Shown piece by piece: positions 48,839 through 58,213 of a stretch of DNA of 64,000 nt. A model generated the notes under the pieces. That model worked only from the letters and a program-made list of their open reading frames with translations. It was not told where the DNA came from and did not search any database. The stretch covers positions 2,232,001-2,296,000 of the forward strand of contig NC_016109.1 of assembly GCF_000269985.1 (NCBI RefSeq), read 5' to 3'. The stretch comes from Kitasatospora setae KM-6054 (GTDB taxonomy: Bacteria > Actinomycetota > Actinomycetes > Streptomycetales > Streptomycetaceae). Positions within the stretch are counted from its first letter, which is position 1. Each line of letters opens with the position of its first letter. Made by a program: the position numbers and the translations under genes.

Positions 48839-49264
48839 CGGCTCTCCCGTCGTCGTAAACAGTTGCTTCATGCAAAGGGACGACGTTGGCCCTGATGCGA
48901 TTTGTCGGTGCAGGTTACATGATGCCGCCTGGCCCGGGAAGTGGATTACTGCGTCCACATCCCGGACTGATCCCCAGGTCAGGGGGCGGATGGGGGGAAG
49001 GCGCAGCGTCGCGCGTCCCCTCCAGTGTGCCCCCTGCCGAAGGGCGTGAAACAGGGGCGAAACGCCCCCGGCACACCCGCGGGAGGAGTCCCACCTGGGA
49101 TTCTTCGAAGTCGACGCCGCCCCCGGTTGGGATTCTGGGGGTCGACAGCCGGATGTCGAGACTAGGGCAAGGCGCAGGCTCGGGCCCATGTGCGGAACAT
49201 CACGCGCTCCATGGCATAACTATACAGAGGTCTGGATTTTCGTACAAGGCCGTCCGGGTGGCGG
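48839..49264 (-). promoter_or_regulatory. gltB promoter and long 5' leader
   Basis: TTGTAC (49242-49247), a 17-bp spacer and TATAGT (49219-49224) on the minus strand form a strong housekeeping promoter; the predicted start (about 49212) falls on an ATG that opens a 16-codon reading frame ending at TAG (about 49162). The leader also holds two 19-20-base direct repeats (49096-49115 and 49128-49146), each with AGAATCCCA and GTCGAC. The rest of the 426 bp has no recognisable gene or known riboswitch. Confidence 0.6.
49162..49212 (-). CDS. Possible leaderless 16-residue peptide upstream of gltB
   Basis: Reads [16 protein letters not shown] then TAG. Its ATG coincides with the predicted transcript start, so it would be translated without a ribosome binding site. 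Short leaderless upstream frames that regulate by attenuation or reinitiation are known in actinobacteria. It may equally be chance; no conservation was checked. Confidence 0.3.
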   Translation of the reverse strand: MERVMFRTWARACALP

Positions 49265-50005
49265 TCAGCCGATCGCCCCGCCGATCAGGCGTCCCAGCAG
49301 GTAGGTGACGCCCGCCGCCGCGCCGCCCAGCAGCAGCTGCCGCAGGCCGGAGTACCACCAGCTGCGCGCGGTCACCCGGGCCACCACCGCGCCGCAGCCG
49401 AACAGGCCGAGCACCGCCAGCAGCGCGGCCGGCCAGAGCGCGGTCGCGCCCAGCAGGTAGGGCAGCACCGGCAGCAGCGCGCCGAGCGCGAAGCAGCCGA
49501 ACGAGGAGACCGCGGCGACCAGCGGCGAGGGCAGGTCGTCCGGGTCGACGCCGAGCTCCTCGCGGGCGTGCACGGCCAGCGTGGTCTCCGGGTCGGCCGA
49601 CAGCTGCCGGGCCACCTCGTACGCCAGCTCCGGGTCGACGCCCTTGGCCACGTACAGCTGGGCCAGCTCGGCCAGCTCGCCCTGCGGGTTGCGGCGCAGC
49701 TCGATCCGCTCGGCCTCCAGCTCGGCCTCGACCAGCTCGCGCTGGGAGGCCACCGAGGTGTACTCGCCGGCCGCCATCGAGAAGGCGCCCGCGGCCAGGC
49801 CGGCCAGGCCGGTCAGCACCACGGTGCTCGGCCCGGCGGCGCCGCCGACCACACCGGTCATCAGCGCGAAGTTCGACACCAGGCCGTCCATCGCGCCGAA
49901 CACGGCCGGGCGCAGCCAGCCGCCGTTGACGTCCCGGTGGTGGTCGGCGTCGGGTATCCGCGGCTGCGGGCTGTCGGTCTGCGGCTCTGCGGTGACGGTG
50001 CTCAT
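49265..50005 (-). CDS. VIT1/CCC1-family transporter
   Basis: A 246-residue membrane protein of the vacuolar iron/manganese transporter family. A short hydrophilic start (HHRDVNGGWLRPAVFGAMDGLVSNFALMTGVVGG) is followed by about five TM helices and the characteristic cytoplasmic loop (EYTSVASQRELVEAELEAERIELRRNPQGELAELAQLYVAKGVDPELA) with acidic metal-binding residues. AAGGGGAG precedes ATG 50005. Family members export or store Fe2+ or Mn2+; bacterial roles are little studied. Confidence 0.92.
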   Translation of the reverse strand: MSTVTAEPQTDSPQPRIPDADHHRDVNGGWLRPAVFGAMDGLVSNFALMTGVVGGAAGPSTVVLTGLAGLAAGAFSMAAGEYTSVASQRELVEAELEAERIELRRNPQGELAELAQLYVAKGVDPELAYEVARQLSADPETTLAVHAREELGVDPDDLPSPLVAAVSSFGCFALGALLPVLPYLLGATALWPAALLAVLGLFGCGAVVARVTARSWWYSGLRQLLLGGAAAGVTYLLGRLIGGAIG

Positions 50006-50188
50006 GCGGCGGCTCCCCTTCCGGGCACGGCGGATCCCCCCGGGCCGGGCGTCGGCCGGGCTCCCGGTGCCCCTCGAACGTAGCCGTTTGACCTGCGAGT
50101 TTCCAGCAAAGTAAGCCTGCCCAAAGGCAGTTGGGGCCGCCTCCGCCGGTCTCGGCGGTGGCGGCCCCGGCGGGGTCAACTCGCTTGC

Positions 50189-51154
50189 TCAGGAAGGCTT
50201 TTCGGTCTCCTTGCCGAGCTTCGCGGGCGGGTCGGACGGGGTGGTGGCGGCATCGGGGGCGTCGGCGTCGGCGGCCTCGGTGGTGGCGGCGTCGGCGGCG
50301 TCGGCGGCCTCGGCCCGCTCCTTGGTCGCCTGCGGGTCGATCGCGTCCGGGTCCTCGCGGCCGGGGCGGAGCTTGGCGGAGAGCACGAAGGCGGTGATCG
50401 CGCCGACGAACACCAGGATCGCGGTCCAGTCGTTCAGGCGCAGGCCGAAGAAGCGGTGCGCCTCGTCGATCCGCAGCCACTCGGTCCAGAACCGGCCGAG
50501 CGTGTAGGCCGCCACGTACAGCCAGAAGGCGCGGCCGTGGCCGAGGCGGAAGCGCCGGTCGGCCCAGATCACCAGGACGGCGACCAGCACGCACCAGAGC
50601 GACTCGTACAGGAAGGTCGGGTGGTAGACGCCCTGGACGACGGTGCCGTCCGGGAGGGCCTTGTCGATCTCCAGGCCCCAGGGCAGGGTGGTCGGGCGGC
50701 CGTACAGCTCCTGGTTGAACCAGTTGCCCCAGCGGCCGCAGGCCTGGGCCAGCGCGATGCCGGGGGCGATCGCGTCGGCGTAGGCGGGCAGCGGGACGCC
50801 GCGGCGGCGGGCGCCGATCCAGGCGCCGACCGCGCCGAAGGCGATGGCGCCCCAGATGCCGAGGCCGCCCTGCCAGATCTTCAGCGCGTCGATCGGGTGC
50901 TTGCCCTCGCCGAAGTACAGCTGGTTGTCGGTGATGACGTGGTACAGCCGGCCGCCGACCAGGCCGAACGGCACCGCCCAGACCGCGATGTCGCCGACCG
51001 TGTGCCGACCGCCGCCGCGGGCGACCCAGCGCTTGCTGCCGAGCCACACGGCCACGACGACACCGATGATGATGCAAAAGGCGTAGGCGCGCAGCGGGAT
51101 GGGTCCCAGGTTGAGGACGCCCCGCGACGGGCTCGGAATGTATGCGAGATCCAT
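50189..51154 (-). CDS. lgt: Prolipoprotein diacylglyceryl transferase
   Basis: A 321-residue inner-membrane enzyme that adds diacylglycerol to the lipobox Cys of prolipoproteins. Seven TM helices, the Lgt signature GRWGNWFNQELYGRPT and HPTFLYES are present. The C-terminal 60 residues are an Ala/Asp-rich tail (ATTEAADADAPDAATT) seen only in actinomycetes. ATG 51154 is chosen by homology (MDLAYIPSP). Several likely substrates (livK, the 33537 and 38434 lipoproteins) are in this window. Confidence 0.96.
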   Translation of the reverse strand: MDLAYIPSPSRGVLNLGPIPLRAYAFCIIIGVVVAVWLGSKRWVARGGGRHTVGDIAVWAVPFGLVGGRLYHVITDNQLYFGEGKHPIDALKIWQGGLGIWGAIAFGAVGAWIGARRRGVPLPAYADAIAPGIALAQACGRWGNWFNQELYGRPTTLPWGLEIDKALPDGTVVQGVYHPTFLYESLWCVLVAVLVIWADRRFRLGHGRAFWLYVAAYTLGRFWTEWLRIDEAHRFFGLRLNDWTAILVFVGAITAFVLSAKLRPGREDPDAIDPQATKERAEAADAADAATTEAADADAPDAATTPSDPPAKLGKETEKPS

Positions 51155-51234
51155 GGCACTGTCGACGCTACCGTGTCCCACCGGCCGCACCGGCACCGGA
51201 GCGGGTCACGGTAGCGTCACGCGGGCCCGCCGGG

Positions 51235-52092
51235 TCAGGGCGAGGGCGGGTTGTTCGACTCGCCGGCGGTGGAGCTGGGCGCCGGGCTCTGCCCGTGGGA
51301 GCCGGGGGTGCCGAGCTGCTTGCCCTGGTTGGCCGCGTCCACCCACTTGACCAGGTTCTCCGGGCTGATCTGCTCGTCGCCCTTCTTCGGGTAGATCGGC
51401 TCGCCGTTCAGCAGCACCGTCGGGGTCGACTTGTAGCTGGACTTGTCGAAGTCCTGCTGCACCGCGGAGACCCAGCCGGAGAACGTGCCGCCGTTGACGC
51501 AGCCCTGGAACTGCGGGGTGTCCAGCCCGGGGACCTGCTTGGCCAGGTCGATCAGGGTCTGCTTGCTGCCGAAGGAGTCCTCGGTCTCCTCCGGCTGGTT
51601 GCGGTACATCACGTCGTGGTAGTCGCGGAAGTGCCCGGCGTCCTGCGCGCAGCCCAGCGCGTTGGCGCCGTACTTGGAGCCGTTGCCGCCCAGCGAGCGG
51701 TCGATGAACGAGACGATGTGGTAGTTGACGTAGACCTTGCCGGCGTCCTCCAGCTGGTCGATGGTCGGCGAGAAGCTGCGCTCGAAGCTGCCGCAGGCCG
51801 GGCAGCGCGGGTCCTCGTAGACGGTCAGGGTGGACGGGGCGTCGGCGGCGCCGACCGGGATGACCAGGTTCTTGTCGCCGATGGTGCCGGCCGGGGCGGC
51901 GGTCGGGGTCTCCGGCTTGGAGCGCTGGTTCTGCACCACCACGCCCACCACCACGGCGGCCGCGATCACCGCGACCACCACGCCGCCGACCGCCAGCTTC
52001 TTGTTCCGCCGCGCCTTGGCCTCCTCGGCGGCCCGGGCCTCCTGCATCTTGTCCCGGGCGTTGCGCTTGCCTTCTCGGTTCTTCTCGCTCAT
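51235..52092 (-). CDS. Membrane-anchored DsbA-like thioredoxin-fold protein
   Basis: A 285-residue protein: a lysine/arginine-rich cytoplasmic start with coiled-coil character, one TM helix (about 33-54), then a thioredoxin/DsbA domain with the active site CPAC (Cys 97 and 100). Further Cys at LGCAQ and FQGCV may form a second disulfide. The Ser/Pro-rich C-terminal tail is low complexity. Faces the outside and probably makes or repairs disulfides in exported proteins. The MauE-like gene 88 bases upstream on the same strand could be its redox partner. Confidence 0.9.
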   Translation of the reverse strand: MSEKNREGKRNARDKMQEARAAEEAKARRNKKLAVGGVVVAVIAAAVVVGVVVQNQRSKPETPTAAPAGTIGDKNLVIPVGAADAPSTLTVYEDPRCPACGSFERSFSPTIDQLEDAGKVYVNYHIVSFIDRSLGGNGSKYGANALGCAQDAGHFRDYHDVMYRNQPEETEDSFGSKQTLIDLAKQVPGLDTPQFQGCVNGGTFSGWVSAVQQDFDKSSYKSTPTVLLNGEPIYPKKGDEQISPENLVKWVDAANQGKQLGTPGSHGQSPAPSSTAGESNNPPSP

Positions 52093-52115
52093 GGGGTGCT
52101 CTTGCCAGTCCAGGG

Positions 52116-52139
52116 GTCGGATCGTCGGATCGTCGGATC
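52116..52139. repeat. Three tandem 8-bp GTCGGATC repeats
   Basis: Copies 52116-52123, 52124-52131 and 52132-52139, in the gap before the thioredoxin gene. Confidence 0.85.
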
Positions 52140-52180
52140 GGGTACGGGTGCGGCGGCGGCTCCCGGCGCGGGTACGGGCT

Positions 52181-52693
52181 TCAGGCGGCCAGCCAGGCGT
52201 CCACCGAGAGCTTCGTCCGGGGCCGGTAGACCAGCCAGGCCGACAGCAGCAGGAACCCGGAGTCGCGCAGGATCTCCTGGAGGTACTCGGTCTGCGACTC
52301 GTCCACCGCGCCGCCGCCGCCGAAGCAGCCGCAGTCGATCGAGATGCCGCGCGCCCACGCGGAGGAGATGCCGGCGATGAAGACCAGCAGCAGCACGCCG
52401 GAGACGATCGCCACGATCCTGGTCCCGAGGCCGAGCACCAGCAGCAGCGCCAGCGCCAGCTCCAGGAACGGCAGGCCCCAGCCGACCGGCTTCACCAGCG
52501 ATTCGGGCAGGATCTCGTAGGCCCGCACCGCCTGCGCCGCCTCCGCCGGGTCGGAGACCTTCGCCAGGCCCGCCCAGCCCCACACCAGCGCCAGGCCGAG
52601 CCGCACCGCGAGGCCGAACCACTCGGCCGCCGCGCCGTCCACCGCCCGGCGCCAGCCGGACGGCCGTCCGCCGTCGGCCTGTTGACCGGCCAT
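52181..52693 (-). CDS. MauE/DoxX-like membrane protein
   Basis: A 170-residue four-TM protein of the MauE (methylamine utilisation)/DoxX group. Landmarks: GLALVWGWAGLAKVSDP, LPFLELALALLLVLGLGTR and a Cys pair in IDCGCFGGGG. MauE proteins support electron transfer for disulfide formation in the cell envelope. ATG 52693 follows GAGGGGGA by 5 bases. Paired with the DsbA-like protein. The gap upstream is AT-rich and holds an inverted repeat (52781-52808). Confidence 0.87.
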   Translation of the reverse strand: MAGQQADGGRPSGWRRAVDGAAAEWFGLAVRLGLALVWGWAGLAKVSDPAEAAQAVRAYEILPESLVKPVGWGLPFLELALALLLVLGLGTRIVAIVSGVLLLVFIAGISSAWARGISIDCGCFGGGGAVDESQTEYLQEILRDSGFLLLSAWLVYRPRTKLSVDAWLAA

Positions 52694-52780
52694 CAAGTCC
52701 CCCTCGGGCACGCTCCACCGTTTCCTGCCTGATGAACCGTAGGGGATGGTGGGTGGTTCCTCCACATTGGCGAATTAAGC

Positions 52781-52808
52781 CGTATGAGCGACATTAAACG
52801 GTCATACG
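52781..52808. promoter_or_regulatory. Inverted repeat upstream of the MauE-like gene
   Basis: CGTATGA (52781-52787) and TCATACG (52802-52808) are perfect 7-bp arms with a 14-bp spacer, inside the most AT-rich stretch of this region (52770-52820). This is where the MauE-gene promoter should lie, so it may be an operator. Confidence 0.35.
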
Positions 52809-52822
52809 TCCGATTTACCGGA

Positions 52823-52993
52823 TCATCGGCCCGGAGCGTCGCAGCCCGCCGCCGGCTGCTGGCAGAACACCGCCCGCTCCGCCCCCCGGCGCGCCAACTC
52901 CCGTTCCACCCCGCCGCTTCCGGCCAGCGCGGCGGCCAGCGCCACCCCCGCCGCCAGCGCCCGCAGCAGCACCGCCCTGTGCACCCGCGCCAT
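52823..52993 (-). CDS. Small secreted protein (56 residues)
   Basis: Starts MARVHRAVLLRALAAGVALAAALAG, a signal peptide or N-terminal TM, then a short hydrophilic part with two Cys (FCQQPAAGC). GAGAGGG lies 8 bases before the ATG. It follows the trpA terminator and has a streptomycete-like composition. No family was recognised; possibly not real. Confidence 0.5.
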   Translation of the reverse strand: MARVHRAVLLRALAAGVALAAALAGSGGVERELARRGAERAVFCQQPAAGCDAPGR

Positions 52994-53110
52994 CCGGAAA
53001 CCCTCTCGCCGACGAACCGACGGAGGGTTCAACGGACCCGACCGGGAGCGGAGTACCCGCCTCCGCCGGTTTTTCACCCTGCCGGAGTAGGCGCCCCGCC
53101 GGAAACGCCG

Positions 53111-53153
53111 GAGGGCCGTCCGGGGAGCGGAACCCGCTCCCCGGACGGCCCTC
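53111..53153 (-). terminator. trpA terminator
   Basis: A perfect 19-bp stem (53111-53129 with 53135-53153) and a 5-base loop, 18 bases after the trpA stop. Confidence 0.9.
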
Positions 53154-53171
53154 GGTCCGTACCGCCGGCCG

Positions 53172-53981
53172 CTACTTGCGGCGGACGCCCTCCGCCAGCT
53201 CGGCCGCGAGCGCCCGGACGGCGGCCAGGCCGGCCGCCGGCTCGTCGGCCTCCAGCAGGCGCTTGACGAACGCCGAGCCGACGATCACGCCGTCCGCGAA
53301 GCCGGCCACCTCGGCGGCCTGGTCGGCGTCGGAGACGCCCAGGCCGACGCAGACCGGCAGCGAGGTGGTGGCGCGGGTGCGGGCCACCAGGTCCTCGGCC
53401 AGGTTGCCGACCGCGGCGCGGGTGCCGGTGACGCCCATCACGGCCGCCGCGTAGACGAAGCCGGAGCCCGCCGCGGTGACCTCGGCCAGCCGGTGGTCGG
53501 TCGAGGACGGGGCGACCACGAACACGGTGTCCAGACCGTGCTCCTCGGCGGCCTTGCGCCACTCCACCGACTCCTCGTACGGCAGGTCGGGCAGGATGCA
53601 GCCCGCGCCGCCGGCCGCCGCCAGGTCGGCGGCGAACCGGGCCACCCCGTAGCGGTCGACCGGGTTCCAGTACGTCATCACCAGGACCGGGACGGCCGGG
53701 TGGGCCGCCGCCACCTCGGCGACGGTGGCCAGCACGTCCTTGATCTTCACGCCGCCGCGCAGCGCGATGTCGTCCGCGGTCTGGATGACCGCGCCGTCCA
53801 GCACCGGGTCGGAGTGCGGCAGGCCGACCTCGACCACGTCGCAGCCGCCCTCGATCAGGGCCTTGATCGCGGCGGTGCCGCCGTCCACGGTCGGGAAGCC
53901 GGCCGGCAGGTAGCCGATCAGGGCCGCCCGGCCCGCCGCCTTGGTGGCGGCCAGGGTGGTGGTGAGCTTGGTGTCGGCCAT
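53172..53981 (-). CDS. trpA: Tryptophan synthase, alpha subunit
   Basis: A 269-residue TIM-barrel that cleaves indole-3-glycerol phosphate to indole. Catalytic Glu in VEVGLPHSDPVLDG (Glu about residue 51) and Asp in ADLAAAGGAGCILPDLPYEE are present. Begins 1 base after the trpB stop, on the same strand. Last gene of the trpC-trpM-trpB-trpA unit. Confidence 0.97.
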   Translation of the reverse strand: MADTKLTTTLAATKAAGRAALIGYLPAGFPTVDGGTAAIKALIEGGCDVVEVGLPHSDPVLDGAVIQTADDIALRGGVKIKDVLATVAEVAAAHPAVPVLVMTYWNPVDRYGVARFAADLAAAGGAGCILPDLPYEESVEWRKAAEEHGLDTVFVVAPSSTDHRLAEVTAAGSGFVYAAAVMGVTGTRAAVGNLAEDLVARTRATTSLPVCVGLGVSDADQAAEVAGFADGVIVGSAFVKRLLEADEPAAGLAAVRALAAELAEGVRRK

Positions 53982-53982
53982 G

Positions 53983-55215
<1,233 letters not shown>

Positions 55216-55270
55216 GTTCCGTCCTCGGATGAAGGATTGACGGCGTGGAAGGGTGACGCGCGGCGGGAAG

Positions 55271-55420
55271 TCAGCCGCGGGCACCGCGCCATCGGCGTCC
55301 GGGAACCTGTCCGGGCTCGCAGCCGATCACGTACCGCACCCGCCGCCCCAGCGCCCGGCGCGCGGGCGCGCGGCAGCCGCGCGGGCGGCAACCGGGGGCG
55401 AGGCGGGTGGCGATCGACAT
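55271..55420 (-). CDS. trpM: TrpM-like small protein
   Basis: A 49-residue, Arg/Cys/Gly-rich protein between trpC and trpB. The core [25 protein letters not shown] is that of the small TrpM proteins found at this place in Streptomyces; in S. coelicolor trpM is reported to modulate tryptophan synthesis and development. ATG 55420 is 10 bases after the trpC stop (no ribosome binding site needed if coupled). It is too short for most gene finders. Confidence 0.75.
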   Translation of the reverse strand: MSIATRLAPGCRPRGCRAPARRALGRRVRYVIGCEPGQVPGRRWRGARG

Positions 55421-55430
55421 GGCGGAGGTG

Positions 55431-56243
55431 TCAGCCCCGCCCGTTGTTGCGCAGCGCCGGGTGGGCGCCGGCCGCGACCAGGTCGGCGACCGCGGCCTTC
55501 GGGTCCCGGCCGGTGACCAGGGACTCGCCGACCAGCACCGCGTCGGCGCCCTGGTTGGCGTAGGTGATCAGGTCGTGCGGCCCGCGCACGCCCGACTCGG
55601 CGACCTTGACGATGTGCGCCGGGATGGCGTCCACCACGTTGCCGAAGGTGTTCCGGTCGACCTGGAGGGTCTTCAGGTCGCGGGCGTTGACGCCGATGAT
55701 CCGGGCGCCGGCGTCCACCGCGCGGGCGATCTCCTCCTCGTCGTGCACCTCGACCAGCGGGGTCAGTCCGATCGACTCGGCCCGCTCGATCAGCGAGACC
55801 AGGGCCGGCTGGTCCAGCGCGGCGACGATCAGCAGCGCCAGGTCCGCGCCGTGCGCGCGGGCCTCCCACAGCTGGTAGGCGGTGACGATGAAGTCCTTGC
55901 GCAGGACCGGGGTGGGCACCGCGGCGCGCACCGCGTCCAGGTCGGCCAGCGAACCGCCGAAGCGGCGCTGCTCGGTGAGCACGCTGATCGCGGCGGCACC
56001 GCCGGCCGCGTAGTCGGCCGCCAGCGCGGCCGGGTCGGCGATCGCCGCCAACGCGCCCTTGGACGGGCTGGAGCGCTTGACCTCGCAGATCACCCGGACG
56101 CCGTCACCGCGCAGCGCGGCCACGCCGTCCTTCGCCTCGGGCGCCTTCGCGGCGAGCTCCTTGAGCTCGTCCAGGGAGACCCGGGCCTGCCGCTCGGCGA
56201 GGTCCTCCCGGACCCCGTCGATGATCTCGTCGAGCACAGTCAC
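55431..56243 (-). CDS. trpC: Indole-3-glycerol phosphate synthase
   Basis: A 270-residue TIM-barrel that cyclises CdRP to indole-3-glycerol phosphate. [10 protein letters not shown] (catalytic Lys/Glu), GVNARDLKT and VAESGV are the signature motifs. GTG 56243 has GGGGGCG about 7 bases upstream; the in-frame ATG 56342 lies in unconserved sequence. Upstream of trpM-trpB-trpA; a separate promoter between it and DUF2752 gene is possible. Confidence 0.95.
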   Translation of the reverse strand: MTVLDEIIDGVREDLAERQARVSLDELKELAAKAPEAKDGVAALRGDGVRVICEVKRSSPSKGALAAIADPAALAADYAAGGAAAISVLTEQRRFGGSLADLDAVRAAVPTPVLRKDFIVTAYQLWEARAHGADLALLIVAALDQPALVSLIERAESIGLTPLVEVHDEEEIARAVDAGARIIGVNARDLKTLQVDRNTFGNVVDAIPAHIVKVAESGVRGPHDLITYANQGADAVLVGESLVTGRDPKAAVADLVAAGAHPALRNNGRG

Positions 56244-56474
56244 GCGTGCGCCCCCATCGTGTTTCGGCGGTGAGGCCGGGAACGTCGAACGAGCCCCCGG
56301 CAGTTCGATGGTATCGGGCCCGGGGGGCGCGTCGGGCATCACCCCGGCACGCGTCTCGAACGGCGGACCCCCCGCTGGACGCCGCGCGCGCCCCGGCGGG
56401 CGCCGGAGGGCGCGGAAGACACGGAGGGGGCGCGCGGAGGAGGTGCCGGGAGGAGCCGCCGGCAGGAGCCCCGC

Positions 56475-56957
56475 TCACACCGCCGGCGGGGCCAGTCCCG
56501 CCCCGACCGGGAGGTTGCGCAGCACCCCGAACAGCAGCACCAGCAGCACCAGCGCCCCCACCCGCCGGGCCGTCCAGCGCGGCCCCCGCACCGGCCGGCC
56601 GCGCACCGCCAGCACCGCCCAGCGCGCCCACAGCACCAGCAGCACCGCCGCCAGCACCGTCACCAGCAGGTTGTCGTGCGCCGCCGCCGCCACGTCCCCC
56701 CGGGTCAGCGCGTGCACGCCGCGCAACCCGCCGCACCCCGGGCACCACCAGCCGGTGGCCCGCAGCAGCGGGCAGACCGGGTAGTGACCGGGCCGGTTCG
56801 GATCCACCAGCGCCACGAACGCGGTCGGCAGCGCCACCGCCCCCAGCGCCGCCAGCGGACGCAGCAGCCGGCGCGCCGCCGGAGCCGCCACCGGGCGGGA
56901 GCGGGAGCGGGGACGGGAGCGGGGGCGGGGGTCGGGGGCGGCGGCGGGAGCGTTCAC
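56475..56957 (-). CDS. DUF2752 membrane protein
   Basis: A 160-residue protein with an Arg/Pro-rich start, a TM helix, the DUF2752 signature CPLLRATGWWCPGCGGLRGVHALTRGD (two CxxC-like Cys groups) and two more TM helices. GTG start. DUF2752 is of unknown function. Its place inside the trp region is conserved in streptomycetes. Confidence 0.88.
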   Translation of the reverse strand: MNAPAAAPDPRPRSRPRSRSRPVAAPAARRLLRPLAALGAVALPTAFVALVDPNRPGHYPVCPLLRATGWWCPGCGGLRGVHALTRGDVAAAAHDNLLVTVLAAVLLVLWARWAVLAVRGRPVRGPRWTARRVGALVLLVLLFGVLRNLPVGAGLAPPAV

Positions 56958-57063
56958 CCGGCCGATTCTGCTCCCGGCCCGCCGCCGGGCGGGTGCACCG
57001 CGCCCCGAAACGCCGGACGGCGGGCCGCCTGGCCCGCCGTCCGTCGCCCTGCCCGTGGCGGGG

Positions 57064-57312
57064 TCAGCCCGCGGCGACCGCGCTGCGCTCCTCGGCGGCG
57101 GCCGGGGCGAAGTTCTTGCTGGGCTGCTTGCCCATGCCCGCCATCGACATGGCCTTGCCGACCACGCCGCCGATCAGGACCACGGCGAGGCCCGCGATGA
57201 CCAGCACGACGTTCGGGATGATCATCGCGACGCCGGACACGCAGAAGCCGACGAAAGCAATGACCACGCCGGTCCACGCGGCGGGGGTGTGGCCGTGCGC
57301 TGCTGCAGCCAT
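57064..57312 (-). CDS. HGxxPAAW-family small membrane protein
   Basis: An 82-residue protein with HGHTPAAW at residues 6-13 (the family signature), two TM helices (about 15-32, 36-55) and a short cytoplasmic tail. AGGAG is 11 bases before ATG 57312. Function unknown; found in the trp region of actinomycetes. A promoter candidate (TTGGGG 57412-57417, 18 bp, CACAAT 57388-57393) lies upstream. Confidence 0.85.
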   Translation of the reverse strand: MAAAAHGHTPAAWTGVVIAFVGFCVSGVAMIIPNVVLVIAGLAVVLIGGVVGKAMSMAGMGKQPSKNFAPAAAEERSAVAAG

Positions 57313-57387
57313 CTTGTTGGTGCTCCTTGTTTCTACCGGGGCCCCGGTCGGGCGGTCCTGGGCGGCGCTCGACGGGTTGACCCCTCC

Positions 57388-57417
57388 ATTGTGCCGGGCC
57401 GAACGCGGCAGCCCCAA
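57388..57417 (-). promoter_or_regulatory. Possible promoter for the HGxxPAAW gene
   Basis: On the minus strand TTGGGG (57412-57417) and CACAAT (57388-57393) are 18 bp apart. Predicted start about 57381, giving a leader of about 69 bases. Confidence 0.4.
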
Positions 57418-57445
57418 GCCGGGGCGCCCGTGGTCCCGCCCACAC

Positions 57446-58066
57446 TCAGCCGGTCGGGTCCTCGCCGCGGTCCAGCGCCTTCCACAGGTCGGCCGGGCTC
57501 TCCGCCCGGGCCGGCCCGGTCCGCGACGGCGCCTCGTACCGGGCCCCCATCGACGGCCAGCCCGCGCCGAACCGCGCCGTCAGCGCGCCCGCCGCCACCA
57601 GCAGCACCCCGCCCGCCAGCGCCACCCACGGCCAGACCGTACGGGTGATCTCCTCGGCCCGGCCGCTGCTCAGCCCGAGCTGCCCCGCCGCGAGCGCGTG
57701 CAGCCCGGCGGTGTCGGTGGAGCCGATCAGCGCCCCCGCGACCGCCCCCGCCCCCGCCAGCACCGTCAGCGCCCCCACCAGCACCCGCCACCGTCCGCGC
57801 ACCGCGAACACCGCCACCGCCGCGGCCATCGCCACCAGCGCCGTCGCGGTCGGCAGCGCGGTCAGCTTCGCCCCGCTCGCCGTCACCGCGATCCGGCTCC
57901 CCCCGATGCCGGACACCACGCCCTCCGCCCAGGTCCGCCCCACCGCGGTCAGCACCAGGGCGGCGCCCAGCGCGGTCGACAGCAGCATCAGGCCCAGGGT
58001 GCCGCGCGAGGCCGACGCGCGGGGGGCGGCCGCGCCGGGGACGGGGGAAGCAGACGTCTCAGTCAC
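57446..58066 (-). CDS. Trp-region conserved membrane protein (TIGR02234 type)
   Basis: A 206-residue protein with four TM helices (for example GLMLLSTALGAALVLTAVG and VWPWVALAGGVLLVAAGALTA), the usual member of the TIGR02234 family between trpE and trpC in actinomycetes. Starts GTG 58066 with GGGGGG adjacent. The family is widespread but unstudied. Confidence 0.88.
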   Translation of the reverse strand: MTETSASPVPGAAAPRASASRGTLGLMLLSTALGAALVLTAVGRTWAEGVVSGIGGSRIAVTASGAKLTALPTATALVAMAAAVAVFAVRGRWRVLVGALTVLAGAGAVAGALIGSTDTAGLHALAAGQLGLSSGRAEEITRTVWPWVALAGGVLLVAAGALTARFGAGWPSMGARYEAPSRTGPARAESPADLWKALDRGEDPTG

Positions 58067-58213
58067 CCCCCCAGTGTCCCCGACCTCACCCCGGGCCCGA
58101 CCACCACCCCGCCGCCCCGGTCCGCCCGGCCGGCCCCCGCCGACGCCGCGCGCCCCGCCGGAGGCGATCCGGCGGGGCGTGCGGGCGGGCGGGCGTACGG
58201 GCGGGCGGGCGCC

